64,000 nucleotides of DNA from Nitrosopumilus sp. (lineage in GTDB: Archaea > Thermoproteota > Nitrososphaeria > Nitrososphaerales > Nitrosopumilaceae). Numbering within the stretch: the stretch's first letter is position 1; the number at the start of each line of letters is the position of its first letter. The translations under genes were made by a program, and so were the position numbers. The notes below the pieces were generated by a model, which saw only the letters and a program-made list of their open reading frames with translations, was not told the DNA's origin and did not search any database. Of this stretch, positions 26,028 to 34,658 are shown piece after piece. The stretch spans positions 744,001-808,000 of the forward strand of contig NZ_JAILWM010000001.1 of NCBI RefSeq assembly GCF_025698945.1, read 5' to 3'.

Positions 26028-26102
26028 AATACGGCATTATTATAAATTGACGGAAATTCGATCAAATTTTTAAAAAAATTGTTTCAGATAAACTCTGGTA
26101 AC

Positions 26103-26113
26103 ACTTTAAAGCT
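26103..26113 (+). promoter_or_regulatory. TATA box of tRNA-Thr
   Basis: ACTTTAAAG lies about 28 bases before the first base of the tRNA, the usual archaeal TATA position. Confidence 0.5.
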
Positions 26114-26136
26114 TGAAAAATTTCATTTTACATCGT

Positions 26137-26211
26137 GCCAATGTAGCTCAGCCTGGTTAGAGCAGCTGATTTGTAATCAGCAGGTCGTGGGTTCGGATCC
26201 CGTCATTGGCT
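26137..26211 (+). tRNA. tRNA-Thr (anticodon TGT)
   Basis: A full cloverleaf can be drawn. The acceptor arms are GCCAATG and CATTGGC, the D arm GCTC/GAGC, and the anticodon arm GCTGA/TCAGC with loop TTTGTAA (anticodon TGT). The variable loop is AGGTC and the T arm GTGGG/CCCGT with loop TTCGGAT. The discriminator base is T (26211). CCA is not encoded and no intron is present. A T-rich tract follows directly and should end transcription. Confidence 0.97.
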
Positions 26212-26287
26212 TTTAATTTATTTAAAAACCAAAATTCTCAAAGATATGGCAATACGAATAAGTATACAGAAACTGGGAATATCTTAA

Positions 26288-27091
26288 ATGAGTTCAGATG
26301 ATGTAGATTTTTCTTCCCCTAGCAAAAATACAGTATCAGTAAAAAAATCAACTTTTAATGGATTGATTATTGCAGTAATTATAGCAGTTGCAATAGCCGC
26401 ATTTTTTGCAGGATCCTACTCAAGTATTAATTCTAACCAAATTTCTGAAGAAAAATTAGATGAAGCCTTGGCAAAGCTTGAACTCAAAATGTTACAAAAA
26501 CAATTACCATCAGAACAACCAAAACTACCAGTAAAAATTTCAATGGATAATGATCCCATTATTGGAGATCCTGATGCCCCAATTACAATAATAGAATTTT
26601 CTGATTTTCAGTGTCCATTTTGTGCTAGATTCCACATTCAGACACTTCCCTTAATTTTACAAGAGTACATCGATCAAGGCAAAGTCAAACTAGTCTTCAG
26701 AGATTTTCCAATTCAAAGCATTCATCCTAATGCTTTGCCTGCAGCAGTTGCAGCAGAATGTGCAAATGAGCAAGGACAATTCAGAGCAATGCATGACATG
26801 TTATTTGATAATCAAAATGAGTGGAATGATCAAGAAACAGTAATTGCAGTTTCTATTTTTAGCCAATATGCTACTGCAATTCAGTTAGATCAAGAAAAAT
26901 TTGATTCCTGTCTATCAAGTGGAAAATACATTGACGAGATAATAAAGGATCTTGATGATGGGAGAGATTATGGAGTTACAGGCACACCAGGATTCTTTGT
27001 AGGAAATGACAAGTTAGGATATGTAGAGTTGAAAGGAGCTCAGCCATTTGATAGTTTCAAAAAAATTATTGATGTGCAACTAGATGCATAA
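26288..27091 (+). CDS. Membrane-anchored DsbA-like thiol-disulfide oxidoreductase
   Basis: A 267-residue protein with an N-terminal membrane anchor (about residues 24-44), a Gln/Lys-rich stalk and a DsbA/DsbG-type thioredoxin domain outside the membrane. The active site is CPFC (Cys109, Cys112) in FSDFQCPFC. The cis-Pro loop GTPGFFVG follows late in the domain, and the inserted helices contain AAAVAAECANEQGQF-like DsbA features. It should make or rearrange disulfides in exported proteins such as those with paired cysteines in this window. Thaumarchaeotes often carry several copies. Confidence 0.9.
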   Translation: MSSDDVDFSSPSKNTVSVKKSTFNGLIIAVIIAVAIAAFFAGSYSSINSNQISEEKLDEALAKLELKMLQKQLPSEQPKLPVKISMDNDPIIGDPDAPITIIEFSDFQCPFCARFHIQTLPLILQEYIDQGKVKLVFRDFPIQSIHPNALPAAVAAECANEQGQFRAMHDMLFDNQNEWNDQETVIAVSIFSQYATAIQLDQEKFDSCLSSGKYIDEIIKDLDDGRDYGVTGTPGFFVGNDKLGYVELKGAQPFDSFKKIIDVQLDA

Positions 27092-27100
27092 AAAATAACA

Positions 27101-27194
27101 AGCGTTTATTAGACCTAAGCCGGGTCTCAAAATATCGGAATAATGACGAGTAGGCAATGAGCTTTTTCGTCATTGCTAAAGAGAAGTAAATAAA
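27101..27194 (+). promoter_or_regulatory. Structured 5' leader of the DEAD-box helicase with two exclusive hairpins
   Basis: Three complementary pairs are visible. AGACC (27111-27115) pairs with GGTCT (27123-27127). AATGACGA (27142-27149) can pair with TCGTCATT (27167-27174). GCAATGA (27154-27160) can pair with TCATTGC (27170-27176). The last two share the same 3' arm, so only one can form at a time. A TATA-like CATAAAAAATA over the end of the preceding gene would start the message near 27111. The arrangement suggests a temperature- or helicase-sensitive switch; this is inference. Confidence 0.45.
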
Positions 27195-28511
27195 ATGACA
27201 AAATTTCAAGAATTAGGATTAAACGAAAATATACTGAAAGGGATTGCTGATCAAGGATTTGAGGAAGCATTTCCAATCCAAGAGGCTGTAATTCCAGTAT
27301 TACTTTCAGGAAGAGATGTTGTAGGACAAGCACATACAGGTTCAGGAAAAACTGCCGCATTTGCATTATCAATGTTACAAGAGATCAAACCAAAAAATGG
27401 AATTCAAGGATTGATCATGGCACCAACTAGAGAGCTTGCAATGCAGATTTCCGAAGAGATTAAGAAATTTGGAAAATATACCGGAATCAAGGTTGCAACT
27501 GTCTATGGAGGTCAAGGAATGGGTCTGCAGTTAGATATGCTAGACAGAGGAGTAGAGATTGTAGTTGCAACTCCAGGTAGATTAATAGATCATCTCAAGC
27601 GTGGTTCAATTGAATTACGAGACATTACTCATATTGTTCTTGATGAAGCAGACACCATGTTAGATATGGGATTTATTGACGATATTCAGTTCATTTTAGA
27701 TCTTGCACCAGAAGACAGAACAATGTCACTGTTTTCAGCTACAATGCCAACAGAGATTCTAAGACTATCAGAAGAATATCTAAACAATCCAAAGCAATTC
27801 CTACTTGATGCTGATGATTTAAGTGGAGAGGGAATTGATCAATCATACTTAGTCATTAAAGACAGAGACAAATTCAAGTATCTAATTGATTTTATCAAGC
27901 CAGTCAAAGGTCAATGCATTGTCTTTTGTTCAACCAAATACAGAACCAGAGATGTTGCAAAATTCCTACATCAAGAGAAATTTGATGCAGTAGCAATTGA
28001 AGGAGATATGTCGCAACACAGAAGAGAACAATCAATGGGAAAATTCCGCAGTGGTAAAGCAGACATTTTAGTTGCAACAGATGTGGCATCAAGAGGAATT
28101 GATGTTCCAAGAGTAGAATTGGTGATTAATTATGATGTTCCAAACGTGGAAATGGCTTATTTTCACAGAATTGGCAGAACTGCTCGTGCAGGTGCCAAGG
28201 GAAAAGCAATTACATTTGTATCATATTCATCAGTTGGAGACTGGAATCTAATCAAGCGACAAATCAAAGTTCCACTTAGAGATTTGAATGAGGAAATGGG
28301 AATTCAAATTTCAATACCAGATCCTCTAAAGAGACAAACGCCTTCAAGAAGATATGGAGGTCAATCAAGATCCAACTATTCAAGAGGGGGACGTTCTGGA
28401 GGATATGGAAGATCTGATAGAGGTAGCAATCCAAGAGATAACAGAGGTCCACGAAAAAGATACAATGACAAAGACAATAGAAATAGCTACGGTGGACGTA
28501 GTAGATGGTAA
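27195..28511 (+). CDS. DEAD-box RNA helicase
   Basis: A 438-residue ATP-dependent RNA helicase. All family motifs are visible: Q motif with F upstream (EAFPIQEAVIPVLL), motif I AHTGSGKT (46-53), Ia APTRELA, II DEAD (in VLDEADTML, near 152), III SAT, V DVASRGIDV and VI HRIGRTARAG. After about residue 375 the protein ends in a Gly/Arg/Ser-rich tail with RGG and YGGRS repeats, which binds RNA loosely. Related helicases unwind mRNA and rRNA at low temperature. The unusually structured leader suggests self-regulation. Confidence 0.96.
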   Translation: MTKFQELGLNENILKGIADQGFEEAFPIQEAVIPVLLSGRDVVGQAHTGSGKTAAFALSMLQEIKPKNGIQGLIMAPTRELAMQISEEIKKFGKYTGIKVATVYGGQGMGLQLDMLDRGVEIVVATPGRLIDHLKRGSIELRDITHIVLDEADTMLDMGFIDDIQFILDLAPEDRTMSLFSATMPTEILRLSEEYLNNPKQFLLDADDLSGEGIDQSYLVIKDRDKFKYLIDFIKPVKGQCIVFCSTKYRTRDVAKFLHQEKFDAVAIEGDMSQHRREQSMGKFRSGKADILVATDVASRGIDVPRVELVINYDVPNVEMAYFHRIGRTARAGAKGKAITFVSYSSVGDWNLIKRQIKVPLRDLNEEMGIQISIPDPLKRQTPSRRYGGQSRSNYSRGGRSGGYGRSDRGSNPRDNRGPRKRYNDKDNRNSYGGRSRW

Positions 28512-28565
28512 AACAACTGCAAAACTTAAAGGCCTGAACTTCTAAATTATAATCAGGATTAGCAA

Positions 28566-28799
28566 ATGCATAGAGGATTTATTTTATTGAATTGTGATCT
28601 GGGGGCTGAAGAATACATTGTTGACGAATTAAAACAAATGCAAGACATTAGCAATGCATACCTTACCTTTGGAGCATATGATGTAATTGCAGAAATTCAA
28701 ACAGAAAACCAAGAAGCCTTTGAGAAAGCAATTGGGATGATTAGGAAACTATCCAGAGTAGTAAGTACAATGACTCTAAATGTAATAAATCCCGAATAA
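28566..28799 (+). CDS. Stand-alone Lrp/AsnC ligand-binding (RAM) domain protein
   Basis: A 77-residue protein that is just the effector-binding domain of Lrp/AsnC regulators, with no DNA-binding part. Seen: a first strand AYxxxNCDLG-like segment, the YLTFGAYDVIAEIQTEN core and the final LSRVVSTMTLNVI strand. Stand-alone RAM proteins form rings that bind amino acids and may feed into full-length Lrp proteins. A second one lies at 37992-38222. It follows the helicase gene closely but has its own spacing. Confidence 0.85.
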   Translation: MHRGFILLNCDLGAEEYIVDELKQMQDISNAYLTFGAYDVIAEIQTENQEAFEKAIGMIRKLSRVVSTMTLNVINPE

Positions 28800-28832
28800 T
28801 TGTTATAGGAGTAAATTAGGAAATTTTTCAAA

Positions 28833-29123
28833 TTGCAAAAAATAGATTATGAAGGGACAGTTTGGGTACTAAATAATAACAACCCTCAACCTCTTCTTGA
28901 TCATGCTCTTCATATGATTGAGAGACACGGGGTAAATCCAGATGATATTGTAATTACAGATGTTCCAAAAGTAAAAGTTGGCTCCATAGTTGTAGAAATT
29001 TGGCCATATGAATTAGTTATTGCCAGGGTAAGATCTGTACGTAATGAGTCATTTATCAGCGGTTCAGAATTCACCATAGAATTAAAGTTAGATGAAAATG
29101 GAAATTATGTAGATTATCTTTGA
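28833..29123 (+). CDS. Small cytoplasmic protein, unknown function
   Basis: A 96-residue protein, start TTG at 28833 with a TAGGAG-like ribosome site about 20 bases upstream. The first half is helical (PQPLLDHALHMIERHG) and the second half strands (VKVGSIVVEIWPYELVIARV, FTIELKLDENGNYVDYL). The stop overlaps the next gene start as TTGA, so the two are cotranslated. No family was recognised. Confidence 0.55.
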   Translation: MQKIDYEGTVWVLNNNNPQPLLDHALHMIERHGVNPDDIVITDVPKVKVGSIVVEIWPYELVIARVRSVRNESFISGSEFTIELKLDENGNYVDYL

Positions 29124-29809
29124 AAAAAAAGACTATTCAAAATATAACAATAGCAGCAATAGCAATTTTGATTGTAAGCTTGATTATAGGATATAATTAT
29201 TCTGTAGATCAAACTAAACAAAAAGGACTTCAATTTGGAATAGAGTTAGAACAAATCCAAAATGACATAAAAGATCTTCAAACAAAATTCTATTCAGAAA
29301 AAACAAGATGGGAAGAAGGAGACATTTCTAAGGAAGAATTATTAGAATTTTATGATGAACATCTAGATAAATTCAAAGATATCATTTTGCGATATGACCA
29401 TCTTAACCCACCTGAACTCTTCAAGAGTTCAGTAGAACTATTGAAATTATCATCACAAACTCAGCTTGAAAGTGATTCACAGTACATAGAGTGGATTAAA
29501 ACCGGTGATGAGTTGGCAAAGGTAAGATCAGATACACAGTTTCAGGAAGCATTAGAATATGAAATGCTAGGACTAGTTGAATTTTATTCAGCCAAAACAG
29601 GAATAAAGAGTTTTGATGAACCAGAAAAGTTTGAAGCACCACAAACAGGATTGATACAAAAGGTAATTCAAATTTCAGAAAATATGAAAAAAGAATGTGA
29701 TAGTCAATACAAAAACGAGTTGGGTGAATTTGATTCTGATAATATAGAAGTAGAGTGGTTTAATTGTGTCAATGAGGCTCAAAAATGGAAGATTGAGCAT
29801 ATGCCTTAA
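29120..29809 (+). CDS. Membrane-anchored protein with extracytoplasmic helical domain
   Basis: A 229-residue protein starting at TTG 29120 in a TTGA overlap with the previous gene. One N-terminal membrane segment (about residues 8-26, NITIAAIAILIVSLIIGY) is followed by a long helical, acidic domain with heptad-like spacing. Two cysteines near the end (KKECDSQY, WFNCVNEA) could form a disulfide outside the cell. No enzyme motif is seen. It may be a scaffold or a ligand-binding helical bundle. Confidence 0.6.
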   Translation: MKKKTIQNITIAAIAILIVSLIIGYNYSVDQTKQKGLQFGIELEQIQNDIKDLQTKFYSEKTRWEEGDISKEELLEFYDEHLDKFKDIILRYDHLNPPELFKSSVELLKLSSQTQLESDSQYIEWIKTGDELAKVRSDTQFQEALEYEMLGLVEFYSAKTGIKSFDEPEKFEAPQTGLIQKVIQISENMKKECDSQYKNELGEFDSDNIEVEWFNCVNEAQKWKIEHMP

Positions 29810-29868
29810 ATTCTAAAAATATAAAATCACAACATAAACTTCTTTAAAGAATAGAACACTAAAGAGGT

Positions 29869-30627
29869 ATGAAATGGATTTCCATTTTTTCCTTACTTTT
29901 TGTTTCAACAATTCCAGTTGCTTTTGGTGATGCATATATTGAAAATGATCAACAATACATAGGCGATGATGGGACATTTCATATTGTGGGTGAAATTATA
30001 AACAACCTACAAGCCCCGCTAAACCAAATTAGTATACATGCAACATTATTTGATAAAGATGGTCAGATTATAGAGAGTAAAAAAACAAGTTCACTTGTAA
30101 ACACCATAATGCCGGGAATGAAAGGGCCATTTGATCTAATATTGACCAATCATAATGCAAAAAAAGTAAAATCATATTCTTTGGATTTGGACTATAATGT
30201 CAGTCCACCTAAAAATCAAGTAATTGGAATTTCAGAATCAAAATTATCAATGGATAATTTCAATAATTTGATGATAACTGGAACTGTTTCTAATAAAGGA
30301 GAAACAACTGCAAATATGATATCAGTTATTGCAACAATGTATGACAAAGATGGCAAAGTTGTTTCTGTAAACAGAGTAAATCCTGAGCCCGATTATCTAC
30401 GTTCTCAGGATAACGCATTTTTTCTAGTATCAATTCCAGACAAGATTCAAACCAATAAGATCACAGAATACTCTTTGGTTGCAGAATCTGAAGAATATGC
30501 TGCAGTACCTGAATTTCCCATTGGAACTGCTGTGGTACTTATCCTAACACTATCAGCATATATTGGAATTACAAAATTCTCTGGAAGAATTATGATAAAT
30601 CTGATTTCTGCAACAAATCTAAAATAG
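29869..30627 (+). CDS. Exported two-repeat beta protein with PEFG-like C-terminal sorting signal
   Basis: A 252-residue protein with a signal peptide (residues 1-20), then two homologous beta-sandwich units of about 90 residues. Each has a start like DDGTFHIVGEIINN or NNLMITGTVSNKG and an IHATLFDKDGQII or VIATMYDKDGKVV strand. The C-terminus has VPEFPIGTAVVLILTLSAY, a membrane helix and a basic residue cluster. This resembles the PEFG-CTERM signal for archaeosortase processing in thaumarchaeotes, with a Pro inserted (PEFPIG). The protein should be displayed on the surface. It overlaps the convergent gene by 38 bases. Confidence 0.7.
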   Translation: MKWISIFSLLFVSTIPVAFGDAYIENDQQYIGDDGTFHIVGEIINNLQAPLNQISIHATLFDKDGQIIESKKTSSLVNTIMPGMKGPFDLILTNHNAKKVKSYSLDLDYNVSPPKNQVIGISESKLSMDNFNNLMITGTVSNKGETTANMISVIATMYDKDGKVVSVNRVNPEPDYLRSQDNAFFLVSIPDKIQTNKITEYSLVAESEEYAAVPEFPIGTAVVLILTLSAYIGITKFSGRIMINLISATNLK

Positions 30628-31048
30628 GAAAAATTTCTTCTAGTAATTGATTTTTTTCTAGCGGAGTAGGTTTTGAAAATTTAACTGGAAATGTAATGGT
30701 TAGCATATCTTGATCAGTGTGAGAAATTCTAATTGAATGAAATGCAGGGTTAAATGTAGACAAAAACTGCTTCCATTTTTGCAAATGAGTATTAACTCTA
30801 ATCACATTTCTTTCAATTTCTGAGAGTTCAGTTTCTAAATCAGTATCAAATAAACCAAATTTAACTAATGGTACCATTATAACCCCACCTAGAACTTTAT
30901 CATGGTTTTTCACCATAGATTCAATAATATCTTCAGTTTTTTCTTTTGGAAAAATATCACCATAATCAGGATCAAAATACCCTGCAACTAATTTTTTTTC
31001 ATCCAATATTCTAAAATAACCATCATCAAATTCTAATTTCCACAACAT
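30590..31048 (-). CDS. Cytoplasmic protein, unknown function
   Basis: A 152-residue protein from ATG 31048, without membrane segments or cysteines. It starts with short strands (LWKLEFDDGYFRIL), has a long central helix with heptad character (TELSEIERNVIRVNTHLQKW) and ends in strands and a helix. Its 3' end overlaps the convergent exported-protein gene by 38 bases. No family was recognised; the length and codon use look genuine. Confidence 0.6.
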   Translation of the reverse strand: MLWKLEFDDGYFRILDEKKLVAGYFDPDYGDIFPKEKTEDIIESMVKNHDKVLGGVIMVPLVKFGLFDTDLETELSEIERNVIRVNTHLQKWKQFLSTFNPAFHSIRISHTDQDMLTITFPVKFSKPTPLEKNQLLEEIFPILDLLQKSDLS

Positions 31049-31123
31049 CTTGAAAATAATTGATGAATAATTAAACGGTTAAGCAAAAGACAATTAAATA
31101 AACTAGGGATTCATCAAAAAATC

Positions 31124-31465
31124 ATGGGAATATCAAAAGAGAATAAAGACTTCATTGACAGTTTAATTGATTATTACATTAGCGAATCAGAGTCTTATAG
31201 ACAAATTGCCGAAAATTTTGTGCCAGAAGTCGAATCAGTACCAGATACAGCATTTGGAATAATTACAGGATGTGTCTATTCTGGATTTTTACAGGCATAT
31301 CAAAATCAACATTTGACGCCCGGATTGGATGATATGAAGGAATTCAATCAAATAATTAAAGAACGAGCACCCCTAATCAAAAAGGCAATTTTGAATCCAG
31401 AAGTATCAATAACCTCAAAGAAAGATGCTCAAGAAACGCCTGATGAGAATTCAACCAATGATTAA
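31124..31465 (+). CDS. Small acidic helical protein, unknown function
   Basis: A 113-residue protein from ATG 31124. It is helical with a glycine-rich turn in the middle (AFGIITGCVYSGFLQAY) and an acidic, disordered-looking end (DAQETPDENSTND). No zinc or membrane motif is seen. A TATA-like AATTAAATAAA lies about 30 bases upstream. It is divergent from the gene at 30590-31048. No family was recognised. Confidence 0.6.
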   Translation: MGISKENKDFIDSLIDYYISESESYRQIAENFVPEVESVPDTAFGIITGCVYSGFLQAYQNQHLTPGLDDMKEFNQIIKERAPLIKKAILNPEVSITSKKDAQETPDENSTND

Positions 31466-31553
31466 TCATAACTTTTTGTTTAAAATAAGCAATTTTTCTA
31501 ATAAAAAAAGAATCATAGTTACAGTTTAATTCTATTTTTGCATATTGATTTCT

Positions 31554-31998
31554 ATGAATGTGGATGGTAGTAAAATTATTTTTGGGTTAGGAGTCTCTGC
31601 AGCAGTAGCTACCGCAGTAATTGCTTTGTATTTTGCAATACGGTAAAGATAAATCATCAAAATTATACATCAAAGCATTGTCAGATACAAATGAATTTAG
31701 AATAACACAAATTGTCGATAATGGTCAAATGGTACAGCTTACACTAATTGAAAATGTTTCAACAGAGCCTATATCTCAAAAACAAATGATTATTGAAAAT
31801 GTTTCAAAAAAACTTGATGATGAAACCAAAGAGCAGGTCATGCCATTACTTGAGGCAATATTGCAAGCACAACCTACAGTGAATATAAAATCATATCAAC
31901 AAACACAGATCACTATCGCAATGCCAAAATCCAGATATGACAACATGGGAAGACCCCAAGTTGGCAATACCATTGAAGTCAATTTGAAAAAAGTCTAA
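31554..31998 (+). CDS. Single-pass membrane protein split by an apparent +1 frameshift
   Basis: ATG 31554 opens a 30-codon frame that encodes a perfect N-terminal membrane segment ([24 protein letters not shown]) and stops at TAA 31644. The next frame (+1) is open without its own good start and encodes a soluble domain of about 115 residues ([16 protein letters not shown]... to VNLKKV at 31998). Joining them by skipping the T of TAA gives AIR-KDKSSKL, a natural membrane-to-cytoplasm junction. The gene is either damaged, mis-sequenced or recoded. The soluble part has two similar strand-helix stretches around ENVS. It overlaps the convergent yyaL-like gene by 4 bases. Confidence 0.55.
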
Positions 31999-34022
31999 AG
32001 ATGAGAATCAATCTCTTCAATATTAGATAGGGGTAAAGAACAGGAAAAGTTTTTGCAAATATACACTGATGTTTTGTTAGGAAAAGATTTTCCTGCAAAG
32101 AATGAAAATTCAGATAACTTTTCAAGTTGATTTGAATTTTGAATTGTGACCATAAATGAATTAGGCAGATATCTTGTAAGTAGATGTTTGCAAAGATTTG
32201 AATTTTCAAGATTTAGAATTGTGATTTCTAGAGGTTTTTCCAGATAAATTGACAATGTGTTTAACAAATAACCAAATCCAAAGGGATTTTCAGCTGCAAT
32301 TTGAGCCTGAGATTCTAAAATTTTTGTAGTAATATCAAGAAAGTCTTGTTTTTGGGAAAAATGATACAACCTAAGCATTACAGATGCAGAAACTGAATTT
32401 CCAGATGGAAGAGATAAGTCATAATTGCTTTTAGGTCTAATTATTAGCTGCTCATGATCATCAGATGTCATAAAGAAATTACTATTTTTGGAATCCCAGA
32501 AATGATCAACTAGATGATCACCCAATTTCAAAGCAAGTTTAAGATACTTTGATTCAGGTTCAATTTCAAATACATCAAGTAATGCATTTGCAAAATAAGA
32601 GTAATCCTCTAGATAACCATCTATTTTTGCAGTTCCATTTTTGTATGTTCGAAGTAACTTACCGTTTTCAAATAGATTTTCTTCAATAAATGAAATACAT
32701 TTTTTTGCAGCATCAAGATATTTTGCATTTTCAGTTACACGATACCCTTTTGCAAATGCAGTTATCATCAAAGAATTCCAGGATACAAGTATTTTATCAT
32801 CTAAACCAGGATGAATTCTTTTTGAGCGAACTTTTAACAATTTTTCAGAACATGAAAGAAGAATTTCTCTTACTTTATCTTCAGTAATTCCAAAATTAAA
32901 TGCGACTGTTGAAATATTGAGATTATTGCACAAGATATTATTTCCTTCCCAATTTCCACCATCAGTCACATCATAATATAGACAGAAAATATCAGCATCA
33001 CTTCCAAGAATTTCTTTAATTTCACTTTTCGTCCATACATAGAATTTGCCCTCTACTCCTTCAGAATCTGCATCATACGCAGAATAGAATCCACCTTGAG
33101 GGGAAGTCATTTCACGTAAAACAAAGTCCAATGTTTTTTGTAAAACTTCAAGATAGAATGGATCCTTGGTAATCTGATAAGCCTCAGCATAATTTACTGG
33201 AATTAAGGCATTATCATAAAGCATTTTTTCAAAATGAGGTACTAGCCATCTTGAATCAGTAGAGTATCTATGAAAACCACCTCCTATCTGATCAAATATT
33301 CCACCTTTGGCCATTTTGTTAAGTGTCTTTAGTGCAAATTCATTGAATTTTGAGAGTCCGAATAGTTTTGCATAACGAAGTAAAAATGAAATGTTTGCAG
33401 CATTTGGAAATTTAGGAGCAGAACCAAACCCACCAAAAGTAGGGTCACCTAGCTGAAACAAATTCATTGCAGCCTCATCAAGTAGAATCCTGTCTAATGA
33501 AGAGGGAACTTTGATAGTTTCAGTTTTATTTAATGCATCAAGAAAATTTTCTGCTGCTTTTTCAATGTCTTTAGGTTTTTCTTTCCAAGCTTGAGATAGT
33601 TGTCTGCAAATACTTCCAAACCCAGGTCTACCATACGAATCTAAAACAGGAAAATAAGTTCCAACATAGAAGGGTTTTTGATCTGGAGTAAGAAAAATAC
33701 TCAATGGCCATCCTCCTTGACCAGTAGCTATCTGACAAACTTTTTGGTAGATATCATCAATGTCTGGCCTTTCTTCTCGGTCTACTTTGATATTAACAAA
33801 ATTTTCATTCATAAATTTTGCAACTTCTTCATTCTCAAATGATTCATGAGCCATCACATGACACCAATGGCATGAACTATATCCAATACTCAAAAAGATG
33901 GGTTTATTTTCATTTTTAGCTTTTTGTAATGCTTCATCATTCCACCCATACCAGTCAACAGGATTGTGGGCATGTTGAAGTAGGTAGGGACTGGTTTCAT
34001 TGATGAGTTTGTTTTGTGCCAC
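31995..34022 (-). CDS. yyaL: Thioredoxin-domain protein of the DUF255/YyaL family
   Basis: A 675-residue protein. The N-terminal about 160 residues are a thioredoxin-like domain with [14 protein letters not shown] (CxxC active site near residues 48-51) preceded by the family start [20 protein letters not shown]. The rest is an (alpha/alpha)6 toroid as in glycan-processing enzymes and N-acylglucosamine epimerases ([15 protein letters not shown]-type segment, [27 protein letters not shown]). The family is widespread and its function still uncertain; human SPATA20 is a homologue. Starts at ATG 34022. Confidence 0.93.
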   Translation of the reverse strand: MAQNKLINETSPYLLQHAHNPVDWYGWNDEALQKAKNENKPIFLSIGYSSCHWCHVMAHESFENEEVAKFMNENFVNIKVDREERPDIDDIYQKVCQIATGQGGWPLSIFLTPDQKPFYVGTYFPVLDSYGRPGFGSICRQLSQAWKEKPKDIEKAAENFLDALNKTETIKVPSSLDRILLDEAAMNLFQLGDPTFGGFGSAPKFPNAANISFLLRYAKLFGLSKFNEFALKTLNKMAKGGIFDQIGGGFHRYSTDSRWLVPHFEKMLYDNALIPVNYAEAYQITKDPFYLEVLQKTLDFVLREMTSPQGGFYSAYDADSEGVEGKFYVWTKSEIKEILGSDADIFCLYYDVTDGGNWEGNNILCNNLNISTVAFNFGITEDKVREILLSCSEKLLKVRSKRIHPGLDDKILVSWNSLMITAFAKGYRVTENAKYLDAAKKCISFIEENLFENGKLLRTYKNGTAKIDGYLEDYSYFANALLDVFEIEPESKYLKLALKLGDHLVDHFWDSKNSNFFMTSDDHEQLIIRPKSNYDLSLPSGNSVSASVMLRLYHFSQKQDFLDITTKILESQAQIAAENPFGFGYLLNTLSIYLEKPLEITILNLENSNLCKHLLTRYLPNSFMVTIQNSNQLEKLSEFSFFAGKSFPNKTSVYICKNFSCSLPLSNIEEIDSHL

Positions 34023-34066
34023 AAGTATTCAGATTCATTAGAATATTTGTACCTAATTAAAAGAAA

Positions 34067-34300
34067 TTATCCCCAAATCCCTCTTCCTTCTTCTAATTCA
34101 TAGATTCTAACATTAATCTTTGCCAACAGTTTAACTTTGGATTTATGGGCCTTTTTGTCATGACTGTAATCTTTTTTTTCAACTAGTTCTTGTAATCGTC
34201 GTAATTGAGCAACTGAGAGTTTTTTAAATTCATGTTTTGATGATGTGACAAGTTGCAATAGTCTTACTCTTTCTTTGTCTTCCTCAGAAATTTTACTCAC
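34067..34300 (-). CDS. Small basic helical protein
   Basis: A 77-residue, highly charged protein from ATG 34300. It is helical throughout (EEDKERVRLLQLVTSS, LSVAQLRRLQELVEK) with a basic middle (HDKKAHKSKVKLL) and a GRGIWG end. It lies upstream of the yyaL-like gene, 44 bases apart, and is likely cotranscribed with it. The charge pattern would suit nucleic-acid binding, but this is inference. Confidence 0.55.
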   Translation of the reverse strand: MSKISEEDKERVRLLQLVTSSKHEFKKLSVAQLRRLQELVEKKDYSHDKKAHKSKVKLLAKINVRIYELEEGRGIWG

Positions 34301-34398
34301 AATTTACAGCAAATCTGGTCCTTTATTTTTCTAATGGCAAATTATGAAATCATGTTATTTTCAATACGCTTAAGTTAGAAATTATTTGGGAAAAATGT

Positions 34399-34614
34399 GT
34401 GGATATTACTCAGAGAAGGCTACCAATAATTTTGATAATAATTCTTGTGGGGGTTTTAATTTTTCAATATACTACAAATATTGAAAATGCCAGTAAATTG
34501 ATAGATTCAGAGACATGTGAGTTATACATCAAAGATAAACAAATCAACATAAAGAAATATCTCAATGAATTTGATTCAAAGTGTTTAGAGATAAAAAATC
34601 TAAACTCACCTTAA
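34399..34614 (+). CDS. Small membrane-anchored protein
   Basis: A 71-residue protein read from GTG 34399. One N-terminal membrane segment (LPIILIIILVGVLIFQY) is followed by a 45-residue outside part with two cysteines (SETCELYI and SKCLEI) suited to a disulfide. No motif was recognised. An ATG just upstream is in another frame that does not give a membrane segment. Confidence 0.5.
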   Translation: MDITQRRLPIILIIILVGVLIFQYTTNIENASKLIDSETCELYIKDKQINIKKYLNEFDSKCLEIKNLNSP

Positions 34615-34658
34615 TTCGTTTGCGAATCTTAAAATCCTGTAATAAATTTTAGTTAATC

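Noticed and set aside
28078-28092. GTGGCAT match inside the helicase gene, and GTGGCATGGG inside the geranylgeranyl reductase gene near 42458
   Set aside because: Both are partial matches within well-conserved coding motifs and are explained by the protein sequence.
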